64,000 bases of DNA from Exiguobacterium sp. Leaf196 (GTDB taxonomy: Bacteria; Bacillota; Bacilli; Exiguobacteriales; Exiguobacteriaceae), in the NCBI RefSeq assembly GCF_001423965.1, contig NZ_LMPV01000007.1, positions 1 to 64,000 of the forward strand, written 5' to 3'. Each line of letters starts with the position of its first letter. The stretch's first letter is position 1. Under the pieces are notes generated by a model. It was not told where the DNA came from, made no database searches, and saw only the letters and a program-made list of their open reading frames with translations. Both the position numbers and the translations under genes were made by a program. This document shows, piece by piece, positions 9,424 through 17,116 of the stretch.

Positions 9424-9441
9424 TGTGATTTTCTTCACATT
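9424..9441. promoter_or_regulatory. Candidate Rex operator upstream of NDH-2
   Basis: The sequence TTGTGATTTTCTTCACAT has half-sites TTGTGA and TCACAT separated by six bases. This is one mismatch from the Rex consensus TTGTGA-N6-TCACAA. It lies 33-50 bp upstream of the NADH dehydrogenase start. Rex controls ndh in B. subtilis (established knowledge). Binding here is inferred. Confidence 0.6.
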
Positions 9442-9574
9442 CAATTACAGACGAATGTTCAAAAACTTTGTTCAAATAATGTTCACATGTCTATAAGCCT
9501 ATTGAAACACTTTTTAAGAATGATTGCAAAAGAAAAATGTAATTTCCTTTAAAAAAATGTGAGATGTTCCGTAC

Positions 9575-9605
9575 TTGCACCTGAACCCCCTACTTCCTAT
9601 ATAAT
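9575..9605 (+). promoter_or_regulatory. Promoter of yumC
   Basis: TTGCAC (9575-9580) is followed after 17 bp by TATATA, or after 19 bp by TATAAT (9600-9605). It lies 30 bp upstream of the yumC start. Confidence 0.6.
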
Positions 9606-9634
9606 AGACCTATCCAATGCTAGGAGGGAATCAG

Positions 9635-10633
9635 ATGTACCAACCATATGATGTCACGATCATCGGCGGCGGTCCGGTCGGACTGTTCACCGCGTTTTAT
9701 TCAGGAATGCGCCAGATGAAGACGAAGGTCATCGAGAGTCTACCTCAATTAGGTGGTCAACTCGCTACGCTTTATCCTGAAAAATATATATACGATATCG
9801 CCGGTTTTCCAAAAGTAAAAGCGCAGGAACTAGTCGATCGGCTACTTGAACAAGCGAATGAATTTGATCCGACGTATGTGCTCGGTGAGACAGTCATCGC
9901 TTATGAACGGATGGATGATGGGATCATCCGCCTCGTCACGAACAAAGGCGAGCATTATACGAAGACCGTCATCTTGACAGCAGGGAACGGTTCGTTCGCT
10001 GCGCGCCCACTCGGTGTCGCGGACGCGGAACGCTTCGAGGAAACAAACTTGCACTATTTCGTCAACGACATGGAACGTTTCAAGGATCGTCAAGTCGTCC
10101 TGCTTGGTGGTGGCGATTCAGCAGTCGACTGGTCATTGATGCTTGAACCGATTGCGAAATCCGTCACGCTCGTCCACCGTCGCGATAAGTTCCGTGCCCA
10201 TGAACATTCGGTCGAACTATTACACGACTCATCCGTTAACGTCATGACGCCATATACGCTCGAATCGGTCACAGGTGAGACGCACATCGAGACGATGACG
10301 TTCAAACATGCTGAAAGTGGCGAAGTCGTCGTCGTTGCTGCTGACGATGTCGTCTGCAACTTTGGTTTCGTCTCGTCACTCGGACCGCTCAAAGAATGGG
10401 AAGTCGAGTTCGAACGCAATTCGATTCGCGTCAACTCGAAGATGGAGACTGCGATTCCAGGCGTCTTCGCTTGTGGAGATATTGCGACTTACGAAGGACG
10501 CGTCAAATTGATCGCAACAGGCTTCGGTGAAGCACCGATTGCCGTCAACCAGGCGAAACTTCTTGTCGATCCATCGGCTCGTCACCCGCAACACTCGACG
10601 AGTCTGTTCGAAAAAGTAACGAATCATTCTTGA
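9635..10633 (+). CDS. yumC: Ferredoxin/flavodoxin-NADP reductase, type 2
   Basis: This cytoplasmic FAD enzyme exchanges electrons between NADPH and ferredoxin or flavodoxin. It has a thioredoxin-reductase-like fold but no redox CxxC: FAD motif [10 protein letters not shown] (residues 9-18), NADP motif [11 protein letters not shown], and the FAD-closing block ACGDIATY. The ATG at 9635 follows TAGGAGGGAATCAG; the in-frame ATG at 9617 lies upstream of that ribosome site and is not used. The protein has 332 residues, as in B. subtilis YumC. A strong hairpin terminator follows. Confidence 0.92.
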   Translation: MYQPYDVTIIGGGPVGLFTAFYSGMRQMKTKVIESLPQLGGQLATLYPEKYIYDIAGFPKVKAQELVDRLLEQANEFDPTYVLGETVIAYERMDDGIIRLVTNKGEHYTKTVILTAGNGSFAARPLGVADAERFEETNLHYFVNDMERFKDRQVVLLGGGDSAVDWSLMLEPIAKSVTLVHRRDKFRAHEHSVELLHDSSVNVMTPYTLESVTGETHIETMTFKHAESGEVVVVAADDVVCNFGFVSSLGPLKEWEVEFERNSIRVNSKMETAIPGVFACGDIATYEGRVKLIATGFGEAPIAVNQAKLLVDPSARHPQHSTSLFEKVTNHS

Positions 10634-10655
10634 GATAAATGAATGGCTGCAAACA

Positions 10656-10706
10656 AATAAGAGGTCGAATTCTGGATAACATACCGGAGTCCGACCTCTT
10701 ATTTTG
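10656..10706 (+). terminator. Terminator after yumC
   Basis: The arms AATAAGAGGTCG and CGACCTCTTATT (with an extra inner pairing) lie 25 bp after the stop and are followed by TTTT. Confidence 0.85.
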
Positions 10707-10740
10707 ATGGAATCACACCTAGGACGTGACCAAACCTCTT

Positions 10741-10860
10741 TGACTCCTACAGGAAAAGGAAGCACGATGTGTGCTTCCGTCAGGGATAAGGAAGACCCGA
10801 TCGATCACATGGAATGGGAACTGGCGCGGCTTACATCCCGCCTGAGGAAAGCGAAGATGT
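10741..10860 (+). repeat. Structured interspersed repeat, copy A
   Basis: This 120-bp noncoding element is bounded by GACTCCTACAGGAAAAG on the left and CGCCTGAGGAAAGCGAAG on the right. The ends pair (TCCT-A-CAGG with CCTG-AGGA). Inside are a hairpin GGAAGCAC / GTGCTTCC (10758-10765 with 10771-10778) and a stem GGGAT / ATCCC (10783-10787 with 10835-10839). A second full copy at 46629-46758 keeps both stems with different bases. The ends recall abundant repeats of Bacillaceae genomes as I remember them. It sits between two convergent genes. Confidence 0.75.
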
Positions 10861-10874
10861 TGAAACGTCCGATT

Positions 10875-11366
10875 TCATACGAATGATCTTTTAACAGGCA
10901 TCCGGTAAACCCGCTGCACGAGTTCCACCCCACCACGCTCAATCATCGATTCTTCGAAGAGCTGACCGCCGAATCGCTCGTAAAACTGGCACGCCGGATT
11001 ATCCCGCAAGACAGAAACCTGCATTGCCTCGTATTCCGCCAAGTCCTCGATGATACGTTGAAACAATGCCTTCCCGAGCCCCTGCCCTTGAGAAGCTCGA
11101 AAAACATAAATCGCGTAGAGTTCTCCTTCACGCGCATCCCTTCGATTTGGTCCACCTTGCGCGAAGCCAACGACTTCGTCTTCTAACTCCACAACATACA
11201 CGCGCTGATCGATTAACGTCTGCTCCCATTGTTTCGTCCGTTTCGCGTAAGACAACTGTGCTAAATAAGAATCAGGGATGATCCCTTGATACGTCTCCCG
11301 CCAGGCATCGATATGAACGCGCGCGATGGCTAACGCATCTTCAAGACGTGCTTCACGAATTCTCAT
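10875..11366 (-). CDS. GNAT family N-acetyltransferase
   Basis: This 163-residue single-domain acetyltransferase shows the acetyl-CoA pyrophosphate loop SQGQGLGKALFQ near residue 95, then LRDNPACQFYERFGG, the typical fourth motif. The acceptor is unknown. It is the last gene of a three-gene minus-strand operon. Its ATG overlaps the stop of the upstream GNAT gene (ATGA-type, 4 bp), which implies translational coupling. Confidence 0.85.
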   Translation of the reverse strand: MRIREARLEDALAIARVHIDAWRETYQGIIPDSYLAQLSYAKRTKQWEQTLIDQRVYVVELEDEVVGFAQGGPNRRDAREGELYAIYVFRASQGQGLGKALFQRIIEDLAEYEAMQVSVLRDNPACQFYERFGGQLFEESMIERGGVELVQRVYRMPVKRSFV

Positions 11367-11866
11367 AACGGGATAATGAAACGACGTGTCTCGCGTCCAT
11401 TGCGAACAGTCGTTTCGATTTCCTGTCCGCCGTTCGCTAAGATGACACGACGTGATGCTAGATTATCAACACCACACGTCAATAGCACTTGATCAAGTCC
11501 ACGCTGACGTGCTTCTTCAAGCGCAAGCTGAAGACCTGTCGTCGCATACCCTTTCTGACGCTCAGATGGTCGGATCCCGTATCCGATATGTCCGCCATAC
11601 AACTTCAAGTTCTCCGTTAAATCATGCCGGAAGTTCAGTGCGCCGACAATTCGTTGTCCATCAACCATCCAGTACGTCGAATGCGTGACAAGACCTTCTC
11701 TGACTGTCGTTTCCATTTCTTTAAGCTCCGTGAAATAGGTAGCGAGCGGTTCATACGTATCCCCGACCGCTTCCGGTACGATCGTTTCGCCTGACTCTCG
11801 CCAGTCTTCTAAAAAGGCGCGGTACTCCGTTTCCCACGCAAGAGTTGGTTTCATCAACTGCATCAT
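11363..11866 (-). CDS. GNAT family N-acetyltransferase
   Basis: The 167-residue protein has the GNAT acetyl-CoA loop IGYGIRPSERQKGYATTGLQ near residues 95-114 and CGVDNLASRRVILANGG near residue 132. It resembles COG3981-type predicted acetyltransferases. The acceptor is unknown. Its start overlaps the stop of the upstream epimerase gene by 4 bp and follows GAGGAGGTG. It overlaps the next GNAT gene in the same way, so the three genes form one coupled operon. Confidence 0.85.
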   Translation of the reverse strand: MMQLMKPTLAWETEYRAFLEDWRESGETIVPEAVGDTYEPLATYFTELKEMETTVREGLVTHSTYWMVDGQRIVGALNFRHDLTENLKLYGGHIGYGIRPSERQKGYATTGLQLALEEARQRGLDQVLLTCGVDNLASRRVILANGGQEIETTVRNGRETRRFIIPL

Positions 11867-12729
11867 TGGTGATTGCGCACCTCCTCTTCAATCAAACGAT
11901 CGAGCCAGTCATCGATATGTTGGAACAGATAGCCCGCTTCTTTCGCAGCTGTCGTATCCATATAGAAATCGCGTTCTGGCGCAAGTGGCGATTCATCCTC
12001 TCCTTTTGCGACGATTTGGCTCGTCGTTCCCGCAATATGGTCGATTTTATCCATCAGGTCTTGAATCGATAGAACGCCGTCACTCGCAGCGTTGATCGGA
12101 CCTGTCAATTCCGAACGACCACACCACTCAAGAAAGGCAGCGGCTTCATAACTTGAGATGTAGCCCATCTTCGCATAGTTGTTTTCAGCGATAATCGGAC
12201 GACCGTCAAGCGCGCGTTTGATATGGAAGACAAGTCGTTCCGTATAATCGTCTGGTCCGAGGACAACAGGAAAACGAACGGCAACGACAGGGAAGGTCGC
12301 GCGTTGGAAGAAATAACTCTCCGCTTGGCGCTTTCCTTCGCCATACCCATGTTCCTTCTCAAGATCATATTTCCCGGGAAACGGATTGTAGGTACGTTCC
12401 GTGATATTCGCACCACCGTCTTCATAAACAGACATCGTCGACGTCAACACATAGCGTCCGACTTTTCCTTCAAACGCGTCGATCGCGAGCTTTGCTTGAT
12501 ACGGCGTGAAGCAGATGTTGTCATAGATGACATCCCAGTGCTGTTGGCTTAGATCCTTCATCGTACTACTTGACGTTCGGTCTCCTTTAAAAAATGTCAA
12601 GCCCTTCGCGACGGGTGGAGTATGCTCACCGCGTGTGACGATCGTCACATCATCCCCCGAATCGGCTAAACGAATTGCTAAGCGTCGTCCGAAATAGCGT
12701 GTTCCCCCGAAGATCAATACTTTTCTCAT
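11863..12729 (-). CDS. NAD-dependent epimerase/dehydratase family protein
   Basis: The 288-residue extended short-chain dehydrogenase/reductase has an N-terminal Rossmann motif FGGTRYFGRRLA (residues 6-17) and a DxxxF region followed by VLTSTMSVYE. The substrate is probably a nucleotide sugar or similar, but it cannot be named. The ATG at 12729 follows GGGAGGGCTTCAGG. A 74-residue in-frame upstream extension runs back through the terminator and into the Fe-S carrier gene, so it was rejected. It is first in an operon with two GNAT acetyltransferases. Confidence 0.85.
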   Translation of the reverse strand: MRKVLIFGGTRYFGRRLAIRLADSGDDVTIVTRGEHTPPVAKGLTFFKGDRTSSSTMKDLSQQHWDVIYDNICFTPYQAKLAIDAFEGKVGRYVLTSTMSVYEDGGANITERTYNPFPGKYDLEKEHGYGEGKRQAESYFFQRATFPVVAVRFPVVLGPDDYTERLVFHIKRALDGRPIIAENNYAKMGYISSYEAAAFLEWCGRSELTGPINAASDGVLSIQDLMDKIDHIAGTTSQIVAKGEDESPLAPERDFYMDTTAAKEAGYLFQHIDDWLDRLIEEEVRNHQ

Positions 12730-12809
12730 CCTGAAGCCCTCCCTGTTCGTAGTAGCATTCACTCTCTGTAATATTTCGAGTAAACTCAACAAGTCTCCTG
12801 TATGAGAGC

Positions 12810-12843
12810 AACAAAAAAATCGTGGACGATGTCCACGATTGGA
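12810..12843 (-). terminator. Terminator after the HesB/IscA gene
   Basis: The perfect hairpin AATCGTGGAC-gat-GTCCACGATT with a T-run on the minus strand lies just past the stop codon of the Fe-S carrier gene. Confidence 0.88.
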
Positions 12844-12847
12844 TTCA

Positions 12848-13198
12848 TTAACAGCCACCTGGTGTCCCGGCATTCGTTGCTGTCCGGAATGATGTTCCGC
12901 AACCACACGTTGCGATGGCATTCGGATTCGTGATCGTGAATCCGCCACCAAGCATTGACTGTTTATAATCGATTTCCAGTCCTTTGACGACCGGATAATC
13001 CTTTTCGTCCACGATGACGGTCACGCCGTGCTGTTCAAAAACGAGATCCGTCTCTTTTTGTTGATCGAATCCCATTCCGTACGACAGACCACTACATCCA
13101 CCACCTTGGACGAGCATCCGAAGATTTCGTTCATCTGCTGGTGCCTGCGCCATCATGTCCTGGACTTGTAGCGCTGCTGCCTCCGTTAAATGGATCAT
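12848..13198 (-). CDS. A-type iron-sulfur carrier (HesB/IscA/ErpA family)
   Basis: This small cytoplasmic carrier accepts Fe-S clusters from the SUF scaffold and delivers them to apo-enzymes such as lipoyl synthase. The three conserved cysteines are Cys35 (GGCSG) and Cys98/Cys100 (CGCG). There is one additional Cys at the extreme C-terminus (residue 116). Its position matches that of yutM in B. subtilis. It is a single-gene unit with its own terminator. The start follows AAGGTGATGAC. Confidence 0.92.
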   Translation of the reverse strand: MIHLTEAAALQVQDMMAQAPADERNLRMLVQGGGCSGLSYGMGFDQQKETDLVFEQHGVTVIVDEKDYPVVKGLEIDYKQSMLGGGFTITNPNAIATCGCGTSFRTATNAGTPGGC

Positions 13199-13257
13199 GT
13201 CATCACCTTCCTTTTCTTTAGTATACGCAACTTCTGAGCGAATCGAAACCTAGTTGC

Positions 13258-13286
13258 TTGAAACTATCTTGAATTCGTTGTATAAA
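13258..13286 (+). promoter_or_regulatory. Promoter of the FMN-riboswitch leader
   Basis: TTGAAA (13258-13263), a 17-bp spacer and TATAAA (13281-13286) lie about 30 bp upstream of the riboswitch aptamer. Confidence 0.65.
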
Positions 13287-13316
13287 TGGTATGTACAATA
13301 AAATAATCGTTCCATC

Positions 13317-13449
13317 TTCAGGGCAGGGTGAAATTCCCGACCGGCGGTAAACAACTCTTTTTAAGTTGAAGCCCGCGAGCGAATAGGGCGCTATTTGCTG
13401 ATTCTGTGTAATTCAGGAGCCGACAGTACAGTCTGGATGGGAGAAGATG
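13317..13449 (+). promoter_or_regulatory. FMN riboswitch (RFN element)
   Basis: The conserved RFN blocks are all present: CAGGGCAGGGTGAAATTCCC, GACCGGCGGT, AGCCCGCGAGC, CAGGAGCCGACAGT and GTCTGGATGGGAGAAGATG. The leader continues into a terminator before ribU. FMN binding would switch off transcription of the riboflavin transporter. Confidence 0.97.
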
Positions 13450-13514
13450 GCGGCATGAGTTTGAATTTGATCGATTTTGCAATAATCGATTAGGTTTATT
13501 TAATGCGGACTTCT

Positions 13515-13546
13515 CCCCTGTTGATCTCATCAATAGGGGTTTCTTT
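13515..13546 (+). terminator. Riboswitch-controlled terminator before ribU
   Basis: The hairpin CCCCT / AGGGG with extra pairing (GTTGAT with ATCAAT) is followed by TTTCTTT. It is about 65 bp downstream of the FMN aptamer and 60 bp ahead of ribU. This fits an expression platform that terminates when FMN is bound. Confidence 0.8.
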
Positions 13547-13606
13547 ATGGTCGCAGTCATGCCAATACTTCATCGAGAGGAACGAGCAAAAGGAGACAAT
13601 ACTCGT

Positions 13607-14173
13607 ATGAAACGCACACAAAAAATGGTCACTCTGTCAATGTTAGGTTCAATCTCATTTGTTCTTATGCTTATCAATTTTCCACTACCGTTCTTACCGA
13701 ACTATCTGAAGATCGACTTCAGTGATGTTCCTGCTCTTGTCGCAGCGATCATGTTCTCACCGGTCGCAGGTGTCATCGTCGAAGCATTGAAGAACGTGTT
13801 ATACTACATCTTCCGCGGAAGTGGTGTTCCGGTCGGAGAATTCGCGAACTTCGCTGCAGGCGTCGCATTCGTACTACCTGTCAGCTGGTTCTACCACAAA
13901 AAGAAATCCACACAAGGTCTCGCAACTGGTCTCGTCGCTGGTACGATCACGATGGCACTCGGTCTTGCGATCCTCAACTATATCTTGATCCTTCCAGCGT
14001 ATGCATGGTTCCTCGGTATGGATTACATGGCGGATCCAGCTGTCAAATGGACAGCGATCACAGCCGGTATCTTACCGTTTAACGTCATCAAGGCTTTGTT
14101 CATCTCGGCACTCTTCATTCCATTGTTCTTGAAACTACGCCCATGGATGATGCGCCGTCAACAATCTGCCTGA
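13607..14173 (+). CDS. ribU: Riboflavin ECF transporter S component RibU
   Basis: This is the membrane substrate-binding subunit that captures riboflavin and works with the shared energy-coupling module EcfAA'T, which is not encoded here. The 188 residues contain about five to six hydrophobic helices and the family-type start MVTLSMLGSISFVLM. Motifs KIDFSDVPALVAAIMF and NVLYYIFRGSG are typical of RibU. The ATG at 13607 follows AAAGGAGA; the in-frame ATG at 13547 sits on the terminator. The FMN riboswitch upstream makes the substrate assignment strong. Confidence 0.95.
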   Translation: MKRTQKMVTLSMLGSISFVLMLINFPLPFLPNYLKIDFSDVPALVAAIMFSPVAGVIVEALKNVLYYIFRGSGVPVGEFANFAAGVAFVLPVSWFYHKKKSTQGLATGLVAGTITMALGLAILNYILILPAYAWFLGMDYMADPAVKWTAITAGILPFNVIKALFISALFIPLFLKLRPWMMRRQQSA

Positions 14174-14203
14174 TCCGAAAAGCTGCGCCCGCTGACGGAC
14201 ACG

Positions 14204-14236
14204 AATCCCCTCGTTCAGACGAACGAGGGGATTTTT
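14204..14236. terminator. Terminator between ribU and yuzB
   Basis: The near-perfect hairpin AATCCCCTCGTTC / GAACGAGGGGATT with T-runs on both sides can serve both convergent genes. Confidence 0.88.
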
Positions 14237-14249
14237 TGGCTGTCCATGC

Positions 14250-14483
14250 TCACAGCTCATTCTCTTCGATTTTCAGGTAAATCTTTTCAAGCAACTCTTC
14301 CGGCGTTTCACCTACGACGGTCTCACCATCTACGAGACAAAAATGGTCAAGCGAACAAATCCCGCAATAACCGAGGCAACCGTATTCGACGACGTCAACA
14401 TTCGGGTCACGTTCAAGTTGCTCCATGACGACCTGTGTACCAGCCGCTAAGTTACTAATACAAAATTCAATAATCGGATTCAC
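14250..14483 (-). CDS. yuzB: YuzB family protein (DUF1450)
   Basis: This 77-residue protein resembles a small thioredoxin-fold or ferredoxin-like domain, with cysteines at 8, 36, 40, 43 and 49 (GCLGYCGIC). These could bind an Fe-S cluster or metal. The start is a GTG at 14483 behind GGAGG. No biochemical role is known to me. Its neighbours, a flavin dehydrogenase (yutJ) and Fe-S proteins (yutI, HesB), hint at redox or Fe-S metabolism. Confidence 0.88.
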   Translation of the reverse strand: MNPIIEFCISNLAAGTQVVMEQLERDPNVDVVEYGCLGYCGICSLDHFCLVDGETVVGETPEELLEKIYLKIEENEL

Positions 14484-14575
14484 TTTTTTTCCTCCTTCAA
14501 GCAGGAAACGACCTGCCTCATGTCGTATTATACAAGGTCAGACTGATTTAGGGGAACTAAGGGGGATTTTACGTT

Positions 14576-15628
14576 ATGAAGCAATTGGTCGTACTCGGCG
14601 GAGGTTATGGTGGAATGCGGATTTGTGAGCGATTCAAGGACGAGGAAGTTGCCGTCACGCTCGTCGACCGTCTACCGTACCACGCACTCAAAACGGAATA
14701 CTACGCACTCGCAGCAGGTACATTATCAGATCGCGATGTCCGGATTGAATTTCCGGAGGGGAAACATCTTACCTATAAATATGGACATGTCATCAAAATC
14801 TCACCAGAGACGAATACAGTCCATCTGCAGGACGGATCAGAATTATTCTATGATGACTTAATCATCGCCCTCGGTTGCGAGGATAAATACCACAACATTC
14901 CGGGTGCTCAAGAATTTACATACAGCATCCAGACACTAGAAGAATCACGGAAGACACAACAAGCGATTTATGGTCTGTCACCGGGATCCGTTGTCTCGAT
15001 CGTCGGTGCTGGTCTATCTGGTGTCGAACTCGCCAGTGAACTACATGAGAGCCGGAAGGATTTAACGATTCGTCTGTTCGACCGCGGTCCATCCGTCTTG
15101 TCGTTCCTATCCGATAAAGTCTCGTCTTACGTTCAGGAATGGTTCGAGGAACATGACGTGGAAGTCATCAACAACTCGAATGTCACGCTCGTCACAGCGG
15201 ACGATGTGCGAAACGGCGACGATACGTATCCATCCGACTTAACGATTTGGACAGCTGGTACGCAGCCGGTCAAAGTTGTACGCGATCTCGGCTTTGCTGC
15301 GGATAGTGGCGGTCGGATCAAATTGACGGAACATCATCACGTACCGGAATACGATAACGTCTTCGTCATCGGTGATTGTGCAAGTCTACCGTATGCACCA
15401 AGTGGTCAACTCGCAGAACATCAGGCAGAACAAGTCGTCGATGTCTTACAAGCCAAGTGGCAAGGAAAGAAATTACCGAAGCTGCCAGAAATTAAACTGC
15501 GCGGGATGCTCGGTTCACTCGGAAAATCAGATGGTTTCGGAATCGTCATGGGCAAACAAGCACTGACGGGGAAAGTCCCACGTCTCTTGAAGTCCGGTGT
15601 CTTATGGAAACACAAAAAGATTAAATGA
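14576..15628 (+). CDS. yutJ: NADH dehydrogenase-like FAD protein YutJ
   Basis: The 350-residue flavoprotein belongs to the NDH-2-like group. It has an N-terminal FAD motif LGGGYGGMRI (residues 6-15), an NAD(P) motif IVGAGLSGVELASEL near residue 142, and VFVIGDCASLPYAPSGQLAEHQAEQV near residue 262. It is a paralogue of the NDH-2 at 8180-9391 but shorter. It may be a quinone oxidoreductase; the electron acceptor is not known. Ribosome site AAGGGGGA. Confidence 0.88.
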   Translation: MKQLVVLGGGYGGMRICERFKDEEVAVTLVDRLPYHALKTEYYALAAGTLSDRDVRIEFPEGKHLTYKYGHVIKISPETNTVHLQDGSELFYDDLIIALGCEDKYHNIPGAQEFTYSIQTLEESRKTQQAIYGLSPGSVVSIVGAGLSGVELASELHESRKDLTIRLFDRGPSVLSFLSDKVSSYVQEWFEEHDVEVINNSNVTLVTADDVRNGDDTYPSDLTIWTAGTQPVKVVRDLGFAADSGGRIKLTEHHHVPEYDNVFVIGDCASLPYAPSGQLAEHQAEQVVDVLQAKWQGKKLPKLPEIKLRGMLGSLGKSDGFGIVMGKQALTGKVPRLLKSGVLWKHKKIK

Positions 15629-15630
15629 GC

Positions 15631-15666
15631 AAAAGAGGTGTCCCAAGCTTTGGGATACCTCTTTTT
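15631..15666. terminator. Terminator between yutJ and yuzD
   Basis: The hairpin AAAAGAGGTGTCCCAA / TTGGGATACCTCTTTT has T-runs on both strands and can serve both convergent genes. Confidence 0.88.
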
Positions 15667-15669
15667 CGT

Positions 15670-15966
15670 TCATCCCGTTTGACTTAACTTCGCATCGATT
15701 GCCGCTGTGATCGTCTTGAGTTTGACGTACCCCTCATCAATCATCTCATCATCGAGCACGATCAGTGGATAAAAATAGACATCCTCTTTCAGCGCTTCCG
15801 TCCATTGATCTGATGTTGCTGTCTCGAAATCAACATAGCGAAGCGTCATCGCTTGCTCATATTTCCGCCCGAGGACGGCTTGTAGCCAACTGAATGTCTC
15901 TTCCGAGCTAGGTGCCCCGACACAACTCGGACAGGTGACCGCTGTTCCGTAAACCGTGATTTCCAT
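15670..15966 (-). CDS. yuzD: YuzD family thioredoxin-like protein (DUF1462)
   Basis: The 98-residue protein has an N-terminal CPSC motif ([16 protein letters not shown], residues 6-21) and a cis-Pro-type region [10 protein letters not shown]. Both suggest a thioredoxin fold. Its function is unknown. It is divergent from the NifU-like yutI gene, an arrangement shared with B. subtilis, which suggests a link to Fe-S assembly or thiol redox. Confidence 0.87.
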   Translation of the reverse strand: MEITVYGTAVTCPSCVGAPSSEETFSWLQAVLGRKYEQAMTLRYVDFETATSDQWTEALKEDVYFYPLIVLDDEMIDEGYVKLKTITAAIDAKLSQTG

Positions 15967-16075
15967 CTTGAAGTCCCCCTTTTCAATTCACTCCTCTTTA
16001 GTATACAAGTTTTCCAGATTGAGAACATTTTTCAACCCTGTTACAATGAAACTATACGAAAGGATGTGTTTACGC

Positions 16076-16303
16076 ATGGAAATGTTTGATCAAGTGAATG
16101 AAGTTCTTGAAAAATTGCGTCCGTTCCTTCTTCGTGATGGAGGAGACGTTGAACTCGTAGATGTAGAAGACGGAATCGTAAAACTCCGTTTGATGGGAGC
16201 TTGTGGTAGCTGCCCAAGTTCAACAATCACATTGAAGGCCGGTATCGAACGTGCCCTTCTTGAAGAAGTCGCTGGCGTCGTCGAAGTCGAACAAGTCTTC
16301 TAA
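16076..16303 (+). CDS. yutI: NifU-like Fe-S scaffold/carrier YutI
   Basis: The 75-residue single NifU C-terminal domain has the cluster-binding motif GACGSCPSS (residues 42-50) and the family start [20 protein letters not shown]. It binds a [4Fe-4S] cluster between two subunits and passes it on. The start at 16076 follows AAAGGATG; the longer in-frame reading would overlap yuzD and lacks a ribosome site. Confidence 0.93.
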   Translation: MEMFDQVNEVLEKLRPFLLRDGGDVELVDVEDGIVKLRLMGACGSCPSSTITLKAGIERALLEEVAGVVEVEQVF

Positions 16304-16310
16304 TACATGA

Positions 16311-16342
16311 AATCCCGAACGAATTCTCGTTCGGGATTTTTT
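16311..16342. terminator. Terminator between yutI and yutF
   Basis: The perfect hairpin AATCCCGAACGA / TCGTTCGGGATT with a T-run ends yutI and can also end the convergent yutF. Confidence 0.88.
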
Positions 16343-16345
16343 GAT

Positions 16346-17110
16346 TCATAGAATCCATTCAGCTAACGTATCAACCATGTATGTCGGTTGACGATCCTGC
16401 CCTTGAATGAAGACTGGTGTATGGACGCCAGAATTGACGTGCATCGTCCGGATACCTCCATTGATCCCGAAAAGAATGTCCGTATGGTAGTTGTCTCCGA
16501 CCATGATGACGTCTTCTTTTGACAGACCAATCATTTCTGTCGCGATATCGACCATGACTGGTTCTGGTTTACCGATGAAGAACGGTTCCTTCTCCGTCGT
16601 CACGCGCAGGACGGACGTCAAAGCACCATTACCTGGCAGGAAACCACGTTCGGTCGGAATCGCGATATCACCGTTCGTTGAAATAAACCGGGCACCGGCA
16701 CGAATCGCAAGTGCACCAACAGCGAGTTTTTCGTACGTGATTTGACGATCGAGACCAATAACGACGTAATCTGCCGCTTCGGTTGCGACGACGTCTAACC
16801 CTTCTCGTTCAAGCGCGTCGATCAGTCCTGTTTCTCCGATCGCATAGACGCGCGCTTTTGGTGACAGGTCAGCAATATAACGACCAGTCGCCATCGCACT
16901 CGTCAAAACGTGTTTCGCATCGGAATGAACACCCATCCCGCGTAGTTTCTCTGCCACAGCTTCTGCCGTCATCGACGCGTTATTTGTCACGAACAAGTAC
17001 GGAATGCCCTCTGCTTGCAGACGATTGACGAAATCGACCGCTTCTTTTACCGGTTCCGTTCCGTTATACATCGTTCCATCTAAATCAAATAAATAGCCTT
17101 TTGCCTTCAT
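16346..17110 (-). CDS. yutF: HAD-IIA family phosphatase YutF
   Basis: This 254-residue cytoplasmic hydrolase is of the NagD/p-nitrophenyl phosphatase type. HAD motif I is FDLDGTMYNG (Asp9, Asp11), motif II FVTNNAS (about residues 40-46), and motif IV MVGDNYHTDI near residue 205. The physiological substrate is unknown, but relatives act on small phosphometabolites. It is downstream of yutE with a 6-bp gap, so the two are co-transcribed. Confidence 0.9.
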   Translation of the reverse strand: MKAKGYLFDLDGTMYNGTEPVKEAVDFVNRLQAEGIPYLFVTNNASMTAEAVAEKLRGMGVHSDAKHVLTSAMATGRYIADLSPKARVYAIGETGLIDALEREGLDVVATEAADYVVIGLDRQITYEKLAVGALAIRAGARFISTNGDIAIPTERGFLPGNGALTSVLRVTTEKEPFFIGKPEPVMVDIATEMIGLSKEDVIMVGDNYHTDILFGINGGIRTMHVNSGVHTPVFIQGQDRQPTYMVDTLAEWIL

Positions 17111-17116
17111 CCTGAC

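Noticed and set aside
10704-10886. A 60-residue open frame spanning repeat copy A
   Set aside because: It has no ribosome site, its sequence is composed of the repeat's hairpins, and copy B does not preserve the frame. It is an accident of the repeat.
12730-12951. A 74-residue N-terminal extension of the epimerase
   Set aside because: It crosses the Fe-S carrier terminator and overlaps that gene. The Rossmann motif begins right after the ATG at 12729, which has a good ribosome site.
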